Positions 1-5,996 of a stretch of 7,969 nt of DNA are shown piece by piece. The DNA is taken from positions 1-7,969 of the forward strand of contig CANDCB010000037.1 of assembly GCA_947383065.1 (NCBI GenBank). The letters run 5' to 3'. The position numbers and the translations under genes were made by a program. This DNA is from an uncultured Bacillota bacterium. Lineage in GTDB: Bacteria > Bacillota_I > Bacilli_A > RF39 > UBA660. Each line of letters opens with the position of its first letter. Positions within the stretch are counted from its first letter, which is position 1. The notes under the pieces are model-generated. The model searched no databases. It saw only the letters and a program-made list of their open reading frames with translations, and was not told where the DNA came from.

Positions 1-47
1 GAGATAAGGTACCGTGACTGGAGTTCAGACGTGTGCTCTTCCGATCT
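1..47 (+). other. Illumina sequencing adapter left on the contig end (artefact)
   Basis: Bases 14-47 match, from memory, the 34-nt TruSeq read-2/index adapter, ending in the familiar CTTCCGATCT. Bases 1-5 (GAGAT) match the end of the P7 flow-cell oligo. Bases 6-13 (AAGGTACC) sit where an 8-nt i7 index belongs. This is not biological sequence. Genomic sequence starts at 48, so any reading frame opening in the adapter, such as the GTG at 33, has an artificial N-terminus. Confidence 0.97.
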
Positions 48-221
48 GTTGAACAAAAACAAGAAAGCAAAAAAATGGTTGGAGAAGGAATCGGTTTTGA
101 AAGAATCAGAAGAATTACTGGTTATCTAGTTGGAACTGTTGACAGATTTAACGATGGTAAAAGAGCAGAAGAAAGAGATAGAGTAAAACATTCTTTTGAT
201 AATGGAAGTTGCTGTCAATAA
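48..221 (+). CDS. nrdD: Anaerobic ribonucleoside-triphosphate reductase (class III), C-terminal end only
   Basis: This is the last 57 codons of a gene whose 5' part is missing because the contig starts in adapter. The sequence RRITGYLVGT followed by DRFNDGKRAEERDRVKH matches the C-terminal glycyl-radical region of NrdD, which in E. coli reads RVCGYLG with FNAGKQEEVKRRVKH downstream. The Gly codon at 120-122 is the predicted radical site that the activase NrdG would oxidise using S-adenosylmethionine. The enzyme reduces ribonucleoside triphosphates to deoxyribonucleotides without oxygen, in the cytoplasm, so it implies anaerobic growth. The zinc-knuckle cysteines that usually lie 16-19 residues before the Gly are not at that spacing here; they may lie upstream of the truncation. 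The protein ends unusually in SCCQ. nrdG is not visible. The call rests on the motif and its distance from the C-terminus. Confidence 0.85.
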   Translation, partial: VEQKQESKKMVGEGIGFERIRRITGYLVGTVDRFNDGKRAEERDRVKHSFDNGSCCQ

Positions 222-238
222 AATTTATAATAAATGTT

Positions 239-280
239 AAAAATACGTTAAGTTTATAGAGTACTTAATGTATTTTTTTT
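239..280 (+). terminator. Rho-independent terminator after nrdD
   Basis: A 14-bp stem pairs 240-253 with 263-276, with one G-U pair and all other pairs Watson-Crick. The loop is 9 nt (254-262) and a run of eight T covers 273-280. It lies 18 nt after the nrdD stop. Its T-run ends about 20 nt before the -10 box of the next gene, so the -35 region of that promoter falls at the terminator's edge. Confidence 0.92.
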
Positions 281-299
281 CTTAAGAAAACATAAAATG

Positions 300-308
300 T
301 GATATAAT
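300..308 (+). promoter_or_regulatory. Extended -10 promoter for the 330 gene
   Basis: TGATATAAT: the extended -10 TGA is at 300-302 and a perfect TATAAT at 303-308. No good -35 box is present at 16-18 nt spacing. Transcription would start near 315, immediately before the AGGAGAGG ribosome-binding site at 317-324, giving a leader of about 15 nt. Confidence 0.8.
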
Positions 309-329
309 TTTATAGTAGGAGAGGTTTAT

Positions 330-1439
330 ATGGATGCAAAAAGTAAAAATATATTAATTTTAGTTGTTTTCATGTTATTAGTACTTTTAACAGGTATGAT
401 TGGTTATTATTTTATTAATGATAAAGATGATAATGATTTAAAACCTCATCATGCGAATAGTGAGAGTGAGTATGAGATTAATTTATATCATTCTAAAAAT
501 GGAGATATTTGTCTTGAATTAAGTGATGATTGCATTGATAAATTGGCAACGATAAGTGTTTTAAATGAAGATGCTAAGGTATATGATGTTAGTGATGATA
601 GAAATTTTGTATTACTTGATGATAATGGTTTAAAAATTTATGACGTTAAATTAGAAACGATGGATGATATAAATTTAAAAGGTTATGATGATTATTCGAT
701 TAGTTATGATAAATTTTTAAAAAAGGTAATTGGGATAGTTTATTATAAAGGTTTATATAAAGCAAATGATGGTAGTGATAAATATAATTTAGTGGGATTA
801 TATGATAAAGAAAAAAATAAAAAAGTATTTGAAGGGAAGTATAGTTCTATTGAAGCATTAGGTGGTGGTTATTTAAAGGGGACTTTAAAGGAGAAATCTT
901 CTTTAGAATTGTTAAAATTAGATGGAGAAAAAGTTTTATTAACTACTAATCAAGATTGTGAAGATTTTGAAATTATGAAGGCTGATGCAAATTATTATAT
1001 AAAAAGAGACTTTTCATGTGATAACGTATTTTCAACTATTTATACAGAGAATTTAAAAGAGATTAAAAATAATTTAGGTAGAACGATGTGGAGTATTGAC
1101 AGTGAAGGATATTTATATGTTGTAGAAAATAATTTAGTTAAAAAATATAATTCAGCTGGTGAAATGTTAGGGACATCTAATAGCACTTATAGTAATCTTA
1201 AACAAGTTTTTGAAAATTATATTATATATGTTTATAATGGTAAGTTGAAAATTACAGATGAATTAGACTTAGAATTAGAAATAGCTGATTGGACTTTAAA
1301 TTGTACATATGATTTAGAAACGTCTGGTAGACGTAAAGATGGTTTAGCAATTAATTTTTATAAAAATGGAAATAAAGAATTATATTTATTTAATAATAGT
1401 ACTAAAGAAATTTCAAAATTAGATACAGAACAAGAATAA
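330..1439 (+). CDS. Membrane-anchored extracytoplasmic protein of unknown function
   Basis: 369 residues; family not recognised. A short charged start (MDAKSKN) precedes one hydrophobic helix at about residues 7-29. An acidic, low-complexity linker follows, and then roughly 320 residues with no further membrane span. By the positive-inside rule the bulk should face outward. The ectodomain has many short beta-type repeats of the form hydrophobic-Asp/Asn-Gly-hydrophobic (for example DDNGLKIYDV, DSEGYLYVVE, YNGKLKITDE), which look like blades of a beta-propeller; this is inference from pattern only. It contains five Cys, two in a C-x6-C pair near residues 60-68. There is no signal-peptidase II lipobox and no C-terminal sorting signal, so it should remain as a single-pass anchored protein. 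AGGAGAGG 5 nt before the ATG fixes the start. It is a single-gene unit with its own promoter and terminator. Confidence 0.88.
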   Translation: MDAKSKNILILVVFMLLVLLTGMIGYYFINDKDDNDLKPHHANSESEYEINLYHSKNGDICLELSDDCIDKLATISVLNEDAKVYDVSDDRNFVLLDDNGLKIYDVKLETMDDINLKGYDDYSISYDKFLKKVIGIVYYKGLYKANDGSDKYNLVGLYDKEKNKKVFEGKYSSIEALGGGYLKGTLKEKSSLELLKLDGEKVLLTTNQDCEDFEIMKADANYYIKRDFSCDNVFSTIYTENLKEIKNNLGRTMWSIDSEGYLYVVENNLVKKYNSAGEMLGTSNSTYSNLKQVFENYIIYVYNGKLKITDELDLELEIADWTLNCTYDLETSGRRKDGLAINFYKNGNKELYLFNNSTKEISKLDTEQE

Positions 1440-1476
1440 TTAATAGATAATTAATGTTAAATTAATGATAGAATAG

Positions 1477-1499
1477 AAAGCTAATTATAGCTTTTTTTT
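1477..1499 (+). terminator. Rho-independent terminator after the 330 gene
   Basis: A perfect 7-bp stem, AAAGCTA (1477-1483) with TAGCTTT (1488-1494), closes a 4-nt loop, and the T-run reaches 1499. The next promoter's TG begins at 1501, so the terminator occupies the place where a -35 box would be. Confidence 0.85.
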
Positions 1500-1500
1500 G

Positions 1501-1509
1501 TGATATAAT
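1501..1509 (+). promoter_or_regulatory. Extended -10 promoter for the YibE/F operon
   Basis: TGATATAAT with the hexamer at 1504-1509; no recognisable -35 box because that region is the terminator hairpin. Transcription should start near 1516. This rules out the in-frame ATG at 1513 as a start and makes the ATG at 1534, about 18 nt into the message, the first usable one. Confidence 0.78.
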
Positions 1510-1533
1510 TATATGGAGTGGTACTCAAAGTAT

Positions 1534-2688
1534 ATGGAGAGGATTATAGAAATATTAATTGTTTTTATAAGGTTTTGTATAATGAAGTTTTTAAAAAAAC
1601 ATAGGATATTTTTGATTTTATATATATTTTTATTTTTAGTTGGTTTAGGTATAATTATCTTTACTTTTAATAATTATTCTTTTTATGATGAGGTTATTGG
1701 TAAAATTATAAGTGTAGATGATACTTATATTGATACAGAAGTATCAACGTATGGTTTTAAAGAAGAAATATATAAACAGAGGTTAGAAGTTGAAATAAAA
1801 AATGGAGAAGATAAAGGGGAAATTGTTTTTATAGATAATCTTTATCATAAAGGAGAAGCTTATGATCAAAGGTATAATACTAATGATGAGTTATTTCTTT
1901 CTTTAAATAAGTCTGGAGATACTATAAAGAAGGCTCATATTGAAGGTTATAAAAGAGATAAATATGTTGTATTATTAATTGTATCTTTTATACTTGTATT
2001 AATTTTAGTTGGTAAAGTTAAAGGTTTTTTATCGATTATAAGTGTTATTTTAAATATTATTATTTTTAATGTTTTGGTATTTTTTAATACTAAAGGGATT
2101 AGTTTACCTTTACTTTCTTTTATTGGAGCAATAATTTTTAGTGTTATTTGTCTATCTTTGGTTTCAGGAGTTGGGAAGAAGACCTTAGCAGCAATAATTA
2201 GCAGTATTCTTGGCGTTAGTTTAACTTTTTTAATAAGTATAATAGTTATTAAAATTACTAATTATGGAGGGGTAAGGTTTGAACAAATGGAGTTATTAAC
2301 TAGACCATATGAAGGGATTTTTTTAGCTGAAATCATTCTCGGAGGATTAGGGGCAATAATGGATATCTCTATAAGTTTATCTTCATCTTTAAATGAGTTG
2401 ATAGAAAAAGACCATAAAATTACAATAAAGACCCTTAAAACTTCAGGTTTTGCTATAGGAAAAGATATAATGAGTACAATGATAAATGTTTTATTTTTTA
2501 CCTATATTTGTTCTGTTATACCTAATTTGACGATTTATTTTAGAAATGGGGTAAATATCAATCATCTTTTTAGTGAGTTTATTAGTTTAGAAATGACTAG
2601 AGCGTTAACAGGAGCTATTGGGATAACTTTAACTATACCAATAGCAATATATGTTAGTTTATTAATATATAAAAAGGGGGTAAGATAA
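1534..2688 (+). CDS. YibE/F family polytopic membrane protein, long form with ectodomain
   Basis: About 384 residues from the ATG at 1534. One N-terminal helix (KKHRIF then about 20 hydrophobic residues) is followed by a roughly 95-residue polar, beta-rich extracytoplasmic domain, then several membrane helices. The family signature is in the C-terminal half: GGLGAIMDISISLSSSL, then GKDIMSTMINVLFFTY. Family members are integral membrane proteins of unproven function, sometimes suggested to be transporters. Start choice is uncertain. The ATG at 1513 lies upstream of the predicted transcript start. The ATG at 1534 has GGAGTGG 12 nt before it. The ATG at 1582 gives a more typical N-terminus (MKFLKKHRIF) but only a weak AAGG site. 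It is first in an operon with its shorter paralogue, whose ATG overlaps this stop by one base. Confidence 0.85.
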   Translation: MERIIEILIVFIRFCIMKFLKKHRIFLILYIFLFLVGLGIIIFTFNNYSFYDEVIGKIISVDDTYIDTEVSTYGFKEEIYKQRLEVEIKNGEDKGEIVFIDNLYHKGEAYDQRYNTNDELFLSLNKSGDTIKKAHIEGYKRDKYVVLLIVSFILVLILVGKVKGFLSIISVILNIIIFNVLVFFNTKGISLPLLSFIGAIIFSVICLSLVSGVGKKTLAAIISSILGVSLTFLISIIVIKITNYGGVRFEQMELLTRPYEGIFLAEIILGGLGAIMDISISLSSSLNELIEKDHKITIKTLKTSGFAIGKDIMSTMINVLFFTYICSVIPNLTIYFRNGVNINHLFSEFISLEMTRALTGAIGITLTIPIAIYVSLLIYKKGVR

Positions 2689-3437
2689 TGATAAATTTAT
2701 TGTCTATTATATTATTGGTACTTCTTATATTAATAGGTGGTAAAAGAGGATTAAAGACTTTTTTTACAATATATTTTAATTTAATTTTAGTTTTTGTTTT
2801 GGTTATAATAGTAGGATGGGGATTTAATCCAACAATACCAACTTTTGTAATTAGTTTGATTGTAGCATTAGTAGTTTTGTTCTTTTTAAATGGTGTTAAT
2901 AAGAAAACAGTATCATCTTTTATAGCGATTTGTATGATTTTAGTAGTATTTTCTATAATAACTTATTTATTTGGAAGTAGAATATATATACAGGGTTATT
3001 CGGAGGAGACTATTGAGGCGATAAGTTATGTAACTTATGATATAGGAATAAATATGTTAGCTTTATCTAATGCAATAGTTATAATTGGTTTAATTGGTAA
3101 TATAATTGATACATCTATTGCAATATCTTCGGCTTTATATGAGATATATGTAAATAATCCGAATCTTAGTATAAAAGAGCTTTTTTTATCAGGGATGAAT
3201 GTCGGAAAAGATATTTTAGGTACAACTACAAATACTTTATTTTTTGCATATCTTGGTGGTTTTATGACTTTATTTATATTTTTTCAAGATATGGGGTATA
3301 GCTTTATAGCAATTATTAATTCTAAAGTTTTTACAGCAGAATTTACAAGAATTATGCTTAGTGGAATGGCTTCTTTTTTAATAATACCATTAACAGCTTT
3401 TATTACAGCAATTGGTTGTAAGAAAGTAGGAGATTAA
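2688..3437 (+). CDS. YibE/F family polytopic membrane protein, short form without ectodomain
   Basis: 249 residues, almost entirely hydrophobic helices, about seven by eye. It is a paralogue of the upstream gene: GLIGNIIDTSIAISSAL aligns with the upstream GGLGAIMDISISLSSSL, and GKDILGTTTNTLFFAYLGG aligns with GKDIMSTMINVLFFTY. It lacks the N-terminal ectodomain. The two probably form one heteromeric membrane complex; this is inferred from pairing and coupling. The ATG shares its first base with the upstream TAA (TAATG), and an AGGGGG site lies inside the upstream gene 7 nt before the ATG, so translation is likely coupled. Function is unknown; a transport role is only suggested by fold and family annotation. 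Confidence 0.88.
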   Translation: MINLLSIILLVLLILIGGKRGLKTFFTIYFNLILVFVLVIIVGWGFNPTIPTFVISLIVALVVLFFLNGVNKKTVSSFIAICMILVVFSIITYLFGSRIYIQGYSEETIEAISYVTYDIGINMLALSNAIVIIGLIGNIIDTSIAISSALYEIYVNNPNLSIKELFLSGMNVGKDILGTTTNTLFFAYLGGFMTLFIFFQDMGYSFIAIINSKVFTAEFTRIMLSGMASFLIIPLTAFITAIGCKKVGD

Positions 3438-3465
3438 GTAAATTTTAAGAGAGGAAAATTTAATA

Positions 3466-4143
3466 ATGAAAAAGTTAGATATTATATATGAAGATAAGGA
3501 AATATTAGTAATTAATAAGGAACCTCATTTATTAATGATTGCAACTAGTAAAGAAAATAATAGAACACTTTATAATGAGGCAAGTACATACGTAAAAAAG
3601 CAATATCCTAAGAATAAAGTGTTTATAGTACATAGACTTGATAAGGAAACATCAGGGGTTGTTATATTAGCTAAAAATATGAATAAGAAGTTGTATTTGC
3701 AAAATAATTGGGCAAAAGTTAATAGAGAATATTTTTGTATTGTGGAAGGAAAAATGCCTTGTCAGAAAGGTGTTTTAAGAGATTATTTAGTAGAGACTAA
3801 AACACTTGATGTTTATGTTGCAAAAGATAAAAAACGAGGAAAGTTAGCTATAACTGAATATGAAGTTTTAAAAGTCAGTGGGAAGTATTCATTGCTTAGA
3901 ATAAAAATAAAAACAGGGCGAAGAAATCAAATTAGGGTACAGTTAGCTAATGTTGGAAATCCAATAATAGGAGATAAAAAGTATGGTAGCAAATTTAATC
4001 CATTAAGAAGATTAGGACTTCATGCTTCGATTTTAGAATTTAAGGATGAGAATGATAAATTAAATCATTTTGAAGCAGATTTGCCACCAGAGTTTAGGAC
4101 TTTATTTCCAACTTTTGAAAAACATGATATAATCCATATATAG
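3466..4143 (+). CDS. RluA-family RNA pseudouridine synthase (no S4 domain)
   Basis: 225 residues. It isomerises uridine to pseudouridine in rRNA or tRNA. The RluA-family catalytic motif is clear: HRLDKETSGVVILAKN, with the catalytic Asp at residue 59. Other family landmarks follow: REYFCIVEG near residue 90, the KTGRRNQIRVQLANVGNPIIGDKKYG block near 150-175, and LGLHAS near 185. The N-terminus starts directly with the catalytic domain (IIYEDKEILVINKEP), so the S4 RNA-binding domain of RluD is absent, as in RluA and TruC. The usual TGRTHQIR(V)HL is TGRRNQIRVQL here. Target uridine cannot be assigned. It is third in the YibE/F operon, 28 nt after the second gene with no terminator between, and AGAGAGGA lies about 11 nt before the ATG. 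Its last codons contain the promoter of the next gene. Confidence 0.93.
   Translation: MKKLDIIYEDKEILVINKEPHLLMIATSKENNRTLYNEASTYVKKQYPKNKVFIVHRLDKETSGVVILAKNMNKKLYLQNNWAKVNREYFCIVEGKMPCQKGVLRDYLVETKTLDVYVAKDKKRGKLAITEYEVLKVSGKYSLLRIKIKTGRRNQIRVQLANVGNPIIGDKKYGSKFNPLRRLGLHASILEFKDENDKLNHFEADLPPEFRTLFPTFEKHDIIHI
4105..4133 (+). promoter_or_regulatory. Promoter for the LemA-like gene, embedded in the pseudouridine synthase gene
   Basis: TTTCCA (4105-4110, four of six matches to TTGACA) is separated by 17 nt from TATAAT (4128-4133), which has the extended -10 TGA at 4125-4127. All of it lies in the final codons of the upstream gene. A start near 4140 gives a leader of about 26 nt before the ATG at 4166. 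The gene may also receive read-through, since no terminator intervenes. Confidence 0.72.
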
Positions 4144-4165
4144 TAGATTAAAATAGGGTGATTTA

Positions 4166-4933
4166 ATGACAGCAATTTTTAATTTTATTTTTGATAATTT
4201 CTTGTTATTTGTATTAGTATTTTTAGTTTATTATGTTTATATGCAATATAAAGATTTGAAAGAGAAAACGATAAAGATTAATGAACTTTTTAGTAAAGTT
4301 TTAGATAAGTATTTACAGGAAAAAATTAATATAGCGAAAGAGACTACTGATCGTATTTTAAAGAAATATGGGAAAGAAGATACAGTTAGTACAGAAATAG
4401 GAAGATTACTTTTAATGATAGAAAGGGGAGTAACAGGAACTATTAATGATAAAGTATTAACTAGTAATGCTCTTAATAAGTTTAAATTGAGTAAAAAAAT
4501 TGATTTTGAGAAATTTCCTTATTTGTTAGAATTGGAAAAATTAGGTACTTTTACAGAAGATGATTTAACATCAGTTGATAATGGGGTAGCAATAGCAAGG
4601 AGAGAATATAATGCTCAAGCTTTTAGATATAATGAAAAGGCAAGTTCATTTTTTATGCAATATTTAACAAAATTATTAAAGTTAAATCAACAATATATTA
4701 TTTTTGATGCTCCTGTTTCATCATTTTATGAAGATAATTATGAAGTTTTTGAGGAAGAAGAACCAGAGATTAATTCACTTTCTACTTTAAATAGACAAGA
4801 TAGTGAAGAAGAAGTTAGTTTAAATGATTTATTGTATGATTATAAGTCTTCAAATGATAATGTTACTTTTGAACATAGTGATTTGGTTTTAAAGCCTAAA
4901 AATGATTTAGATGAAGATGAAAAAAGGAATTAG
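4166..4933 (+). CDS. LemA-like membrane-anchored coiled-coil protein with acidic C-terminal tail
   Basis: 255 residues. One membrane helix at about residues 8-27 is followed by an alpha-helical domain of about 155 residues. The ARREYNAQAFRYNEKASSFFMQYLTKLL segment near 144-171 resembles the ARxxYNxxVxxYNxxIxxFPxxLIAK block of LemA proteins, and YIIFDAP near 177-183 resembles the family's closing F-x-A. The N-terminal QYKDLKEKTIKINELFSKVLDKYLQ corresponds to the usual helical start. Typical LemA proteins are about 180-190 residues; here a roughly 70-residue acidic, probably disordered tail is added (EEEEPE, SEEEVS, ending DEDEKRN). LemA function is not settled. AGGGTGA lies 4 nt before the ATG. 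The stop overlaps the stop of the convergent gene. The LemA call is from motif memory and is moderate. Confidence 0.75.
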   Translation: MTAIFNFIFDNFLLFVLVFLVYYVYMQYKDLKEKTIKINELFSKVLDKYLQEKINIAKETTDRILKKYGKEDTVSTEIGRLLLMIERGVTGTINDKVLTSNALNKFKLSKKIDFEKFPYLLELEKLGTFTEDDLTSVDNGVAIARREYNAQAFRYNEKASSFFMQYLTKLLKLNQQYIIFDAPVSSFYEDNYEVFEEEEPEINSLSTLNRQDSEEEVSLNDLLYDYKSSNDNVTFEHSDLVLKPKNDLDEDEKRN

Positions 4934-5262
4934 TTTTTAGCTAACCCTTTTAATTTGTCATATTGTTTATAAAGATATTGGATATGATTTTCAAGATAGA
5001 AATAATGGTAAATATATAATATTAAGAAAACGACTAAAATTATAGCGATTGGTATGAAGATAATGCTTATAATGGTTAAAGCAATAAAAATTATTGTTAA
5101 AATAGCATAAAATAATGTTACTAAAAGATGAATTAGGCGTTCATGTTGAAAAAAATTGATTTTAATAAGATGGTTTTCGATAAAATCATTTAAATCATTA
5201 TGTTTTGGAGAATTAAGATAATTTTCGACTATATCAATATGTTCTTTTAAGTATTCACGCAT
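4930..5262 (-). CDS. Small two-helix membrane protein of unknown function
   Basis: 110 residues; no family can be named. A charged N-terminal region of about 42 residues (MREYLKEHIDIVENYLNSP) leads to two adjacent hydrophobic helices at about 43-65 and 67-88, separated by a Ser/Pro-containing turn, then an aromatic and Lys-rich tail. Both ends should lie on the same side of the membrane, probably the cytoplasm. The FFQHERLIHLLVTLFYA stretch just before and into helix 1 looks conserved in style; I have an uncertain recollection of similar small proteins in other Bacillota. The ATG is preceded on the minus strand by GGTGA and by a TGATATAAT promoter. It is the only minus-strand gene, and it converges on the LemA-like gene with a 4-nt overlap of the stop codons. 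Confidence 0.82.
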   Translation of the reverse strand: MREYLKEHIDIVENYLNSPKHNDLNDFIENHLIKINFFQHERLIHLLVTLFYAILTIIFIALTIISIIFIPIAIILVVFLILYIYHYFYLENHIQYLYKQYDKLKGLAKN

Positions 5263-5278
5263 TTATATCACCATTTTT

Positions 5279-5287
5279 ATTATATCA
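5279..5287 (-). promoter_or_regulatory. Extended -10 promoter for the minus-strand gene
   Basis: Read on the minus strand this is TGATATAAT, with the hexamer at 5284-5279. There is no good -35 box. Transcription would begin near 5272, giving a leader of only about 10 nt that still includes GGTGA as ribosome-binding site. Confidence 0.7.
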
Positions 5288-5324
5288 CTATTTTTTTATT
5301 TTAAAACTTAGAGGATAAATAATC

Positions 5325-5353
5325 TTAAGAAAGTATGATTTTTATATTATAAT
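5325..5353 (+). promoter_or_regulatory. Promoter for the 5373 gene
   Basis: TTAAGA (5325-5330, four of six matches to TTGACA), a 17-nt spacer, then TATAAT (5348-5353) without the TG extension. The start near 5360 rules out the ATG at 5361, which is part of the Shine-Dalgarno run. With the minus-strand promoter at 5279-5287 it makes a divergent intergenic region of 110 nt. Confidence 0.72.
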
Positions 5354-5372
5354 ATTTATAATGGAGGGTGTA

Positions 5373-5903
5373 ATGAAGGTAATAAGAATTAATAAGTATG
5401 ATTTTATTATATATGGAAGTTTGTTAGCAGCAGTTGTTTGTTTGGGAATTGGAGCAAAAGAATATTTTAATTCTTTAAATGAAGAAAGTACAATGAAAAA
5501 TGAATTAAAAGCTGCTATTAAAGAAATAAATACTAAAGATGGTGAAGTAGATATTAGTGTTTTACAAGAAGAACCTATTTCAATGCAAAATTTAAATAAG
5601 GAAAGTATATTAGAAGAATATATTAATAAAATTTTAGATAGAATAGTTTTTGATGATATACTTACTTATGATATTGTAAAAACTTGGGATAAGTATGAGG
5701 TTTTAGATTTTGGTTATAATAAAGAAGTAGCTAGTAATTATTATAAATATGATGTTAATATTAAGTTAGATAAAGGAAGTATGTTACCTGTTAATAGGAA
5801 TACAGAGTTAAGTACAGATGAATATAACGTGATAACTTTACATATTTATATATTAGATGGAGGAGAAAACGGCACTTATAAAATTAAAAAAATTGAAAGT
5901 TAA
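5373..5903 (+). CDS. Membrane-anchored extracytoplasmic protein of unknown function
   Basis: 176 residues; family not recognised. After MKVIRINKYDF a hydrophobic helix spans about residues 12-27. A long helical linker with Lys/Glu-rich sequence (residues 30-75) follows, and then a mixed domain of about 100 residues ending in KIKKIES. No lipobox or cleavage site is evident, so it probably stays as an outward-facing single-pass protein. The design (one helix, polar linker, small domain) resembles the protein at 330-1439 but no sequence relation is visible. The start is chosen at 5373, not 5361: the earlier ATG lies within ATGGAGGGTG, which is the ribosome-binding site for 5373 (GGAGG, 5-nt spacing), and sits at the predicted transcript start. 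No clear terminator follows; transcription may run towards the tRNA gene. Confidence 0.8.
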   Translation: MKVIRINKYDFIIYGSLLAAVVCLGIGAKEYFNSLNEESTMKNELKAAIKEINTKDGEVDISVLQEEPISMQNLNKESILEEYINKILDRIVFDDILTYDIVKTWDKYEVLDFGYNKEVASNYYKYDVNIKLDKGSMLPVNRNTELSTDEYNVITLHIYILDGGENGTYKIKKIES

Positions 5904-5956
5904 GTATTAAATCTGATAAATATAAAAGAAAAAAGCTATAAAGTATTAATTTTTGA

Positions 5957-5985
5957 TTGACTTTAATTTTTCATATTGTTATAAT
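5957..5985 (+). promoter_or_regulatory. Strong consensus promoter for tRNA-Asn
   Basis: TTGACT (5957-5962), an exact 17-nt spacer, TGT extension (5977-5979) and TATAAT (5980-5985). This is the only promoter in the window with a near-perfect -35 box. Transcription would begin near 5992, five bases before the mature tRNA 5' end. Confidence 0.88.
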
Positions 5986-5996
5986 TAAAGAGCAAT

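Noticed and set aside
33..47. GTG at 33 as the start of a 62-residue protein
   Set aside because: It lies within Illumina adapter sequence; only codons from 48 onward are genomic, and they are the tail of nrdD.
1513..1533. ATG at 1513 as the start of the YibE/F protein
   Set aside because: It is 4 nt after the -10 hexamer, so it would be upstream of the predicted transcript start; it is better read as part of GGAGTGG.
5361..5372. ATG at 5361 as the start of the 176-residue protein
   Set aside because: ATGGAGGGTG is the ribosome-binding site for the ATG at 5373 and coincides with the predicted transcription start.
5937..5970. Weak hairpin (AAAGT/ACTTT) followed by T-rich sequence as a terminator for the 5373 gene
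   Set aside because: Only 5 AT-rich base pairs with a long loop, and it overlaps the -35 box of the tRNA promoter; too weak to support.
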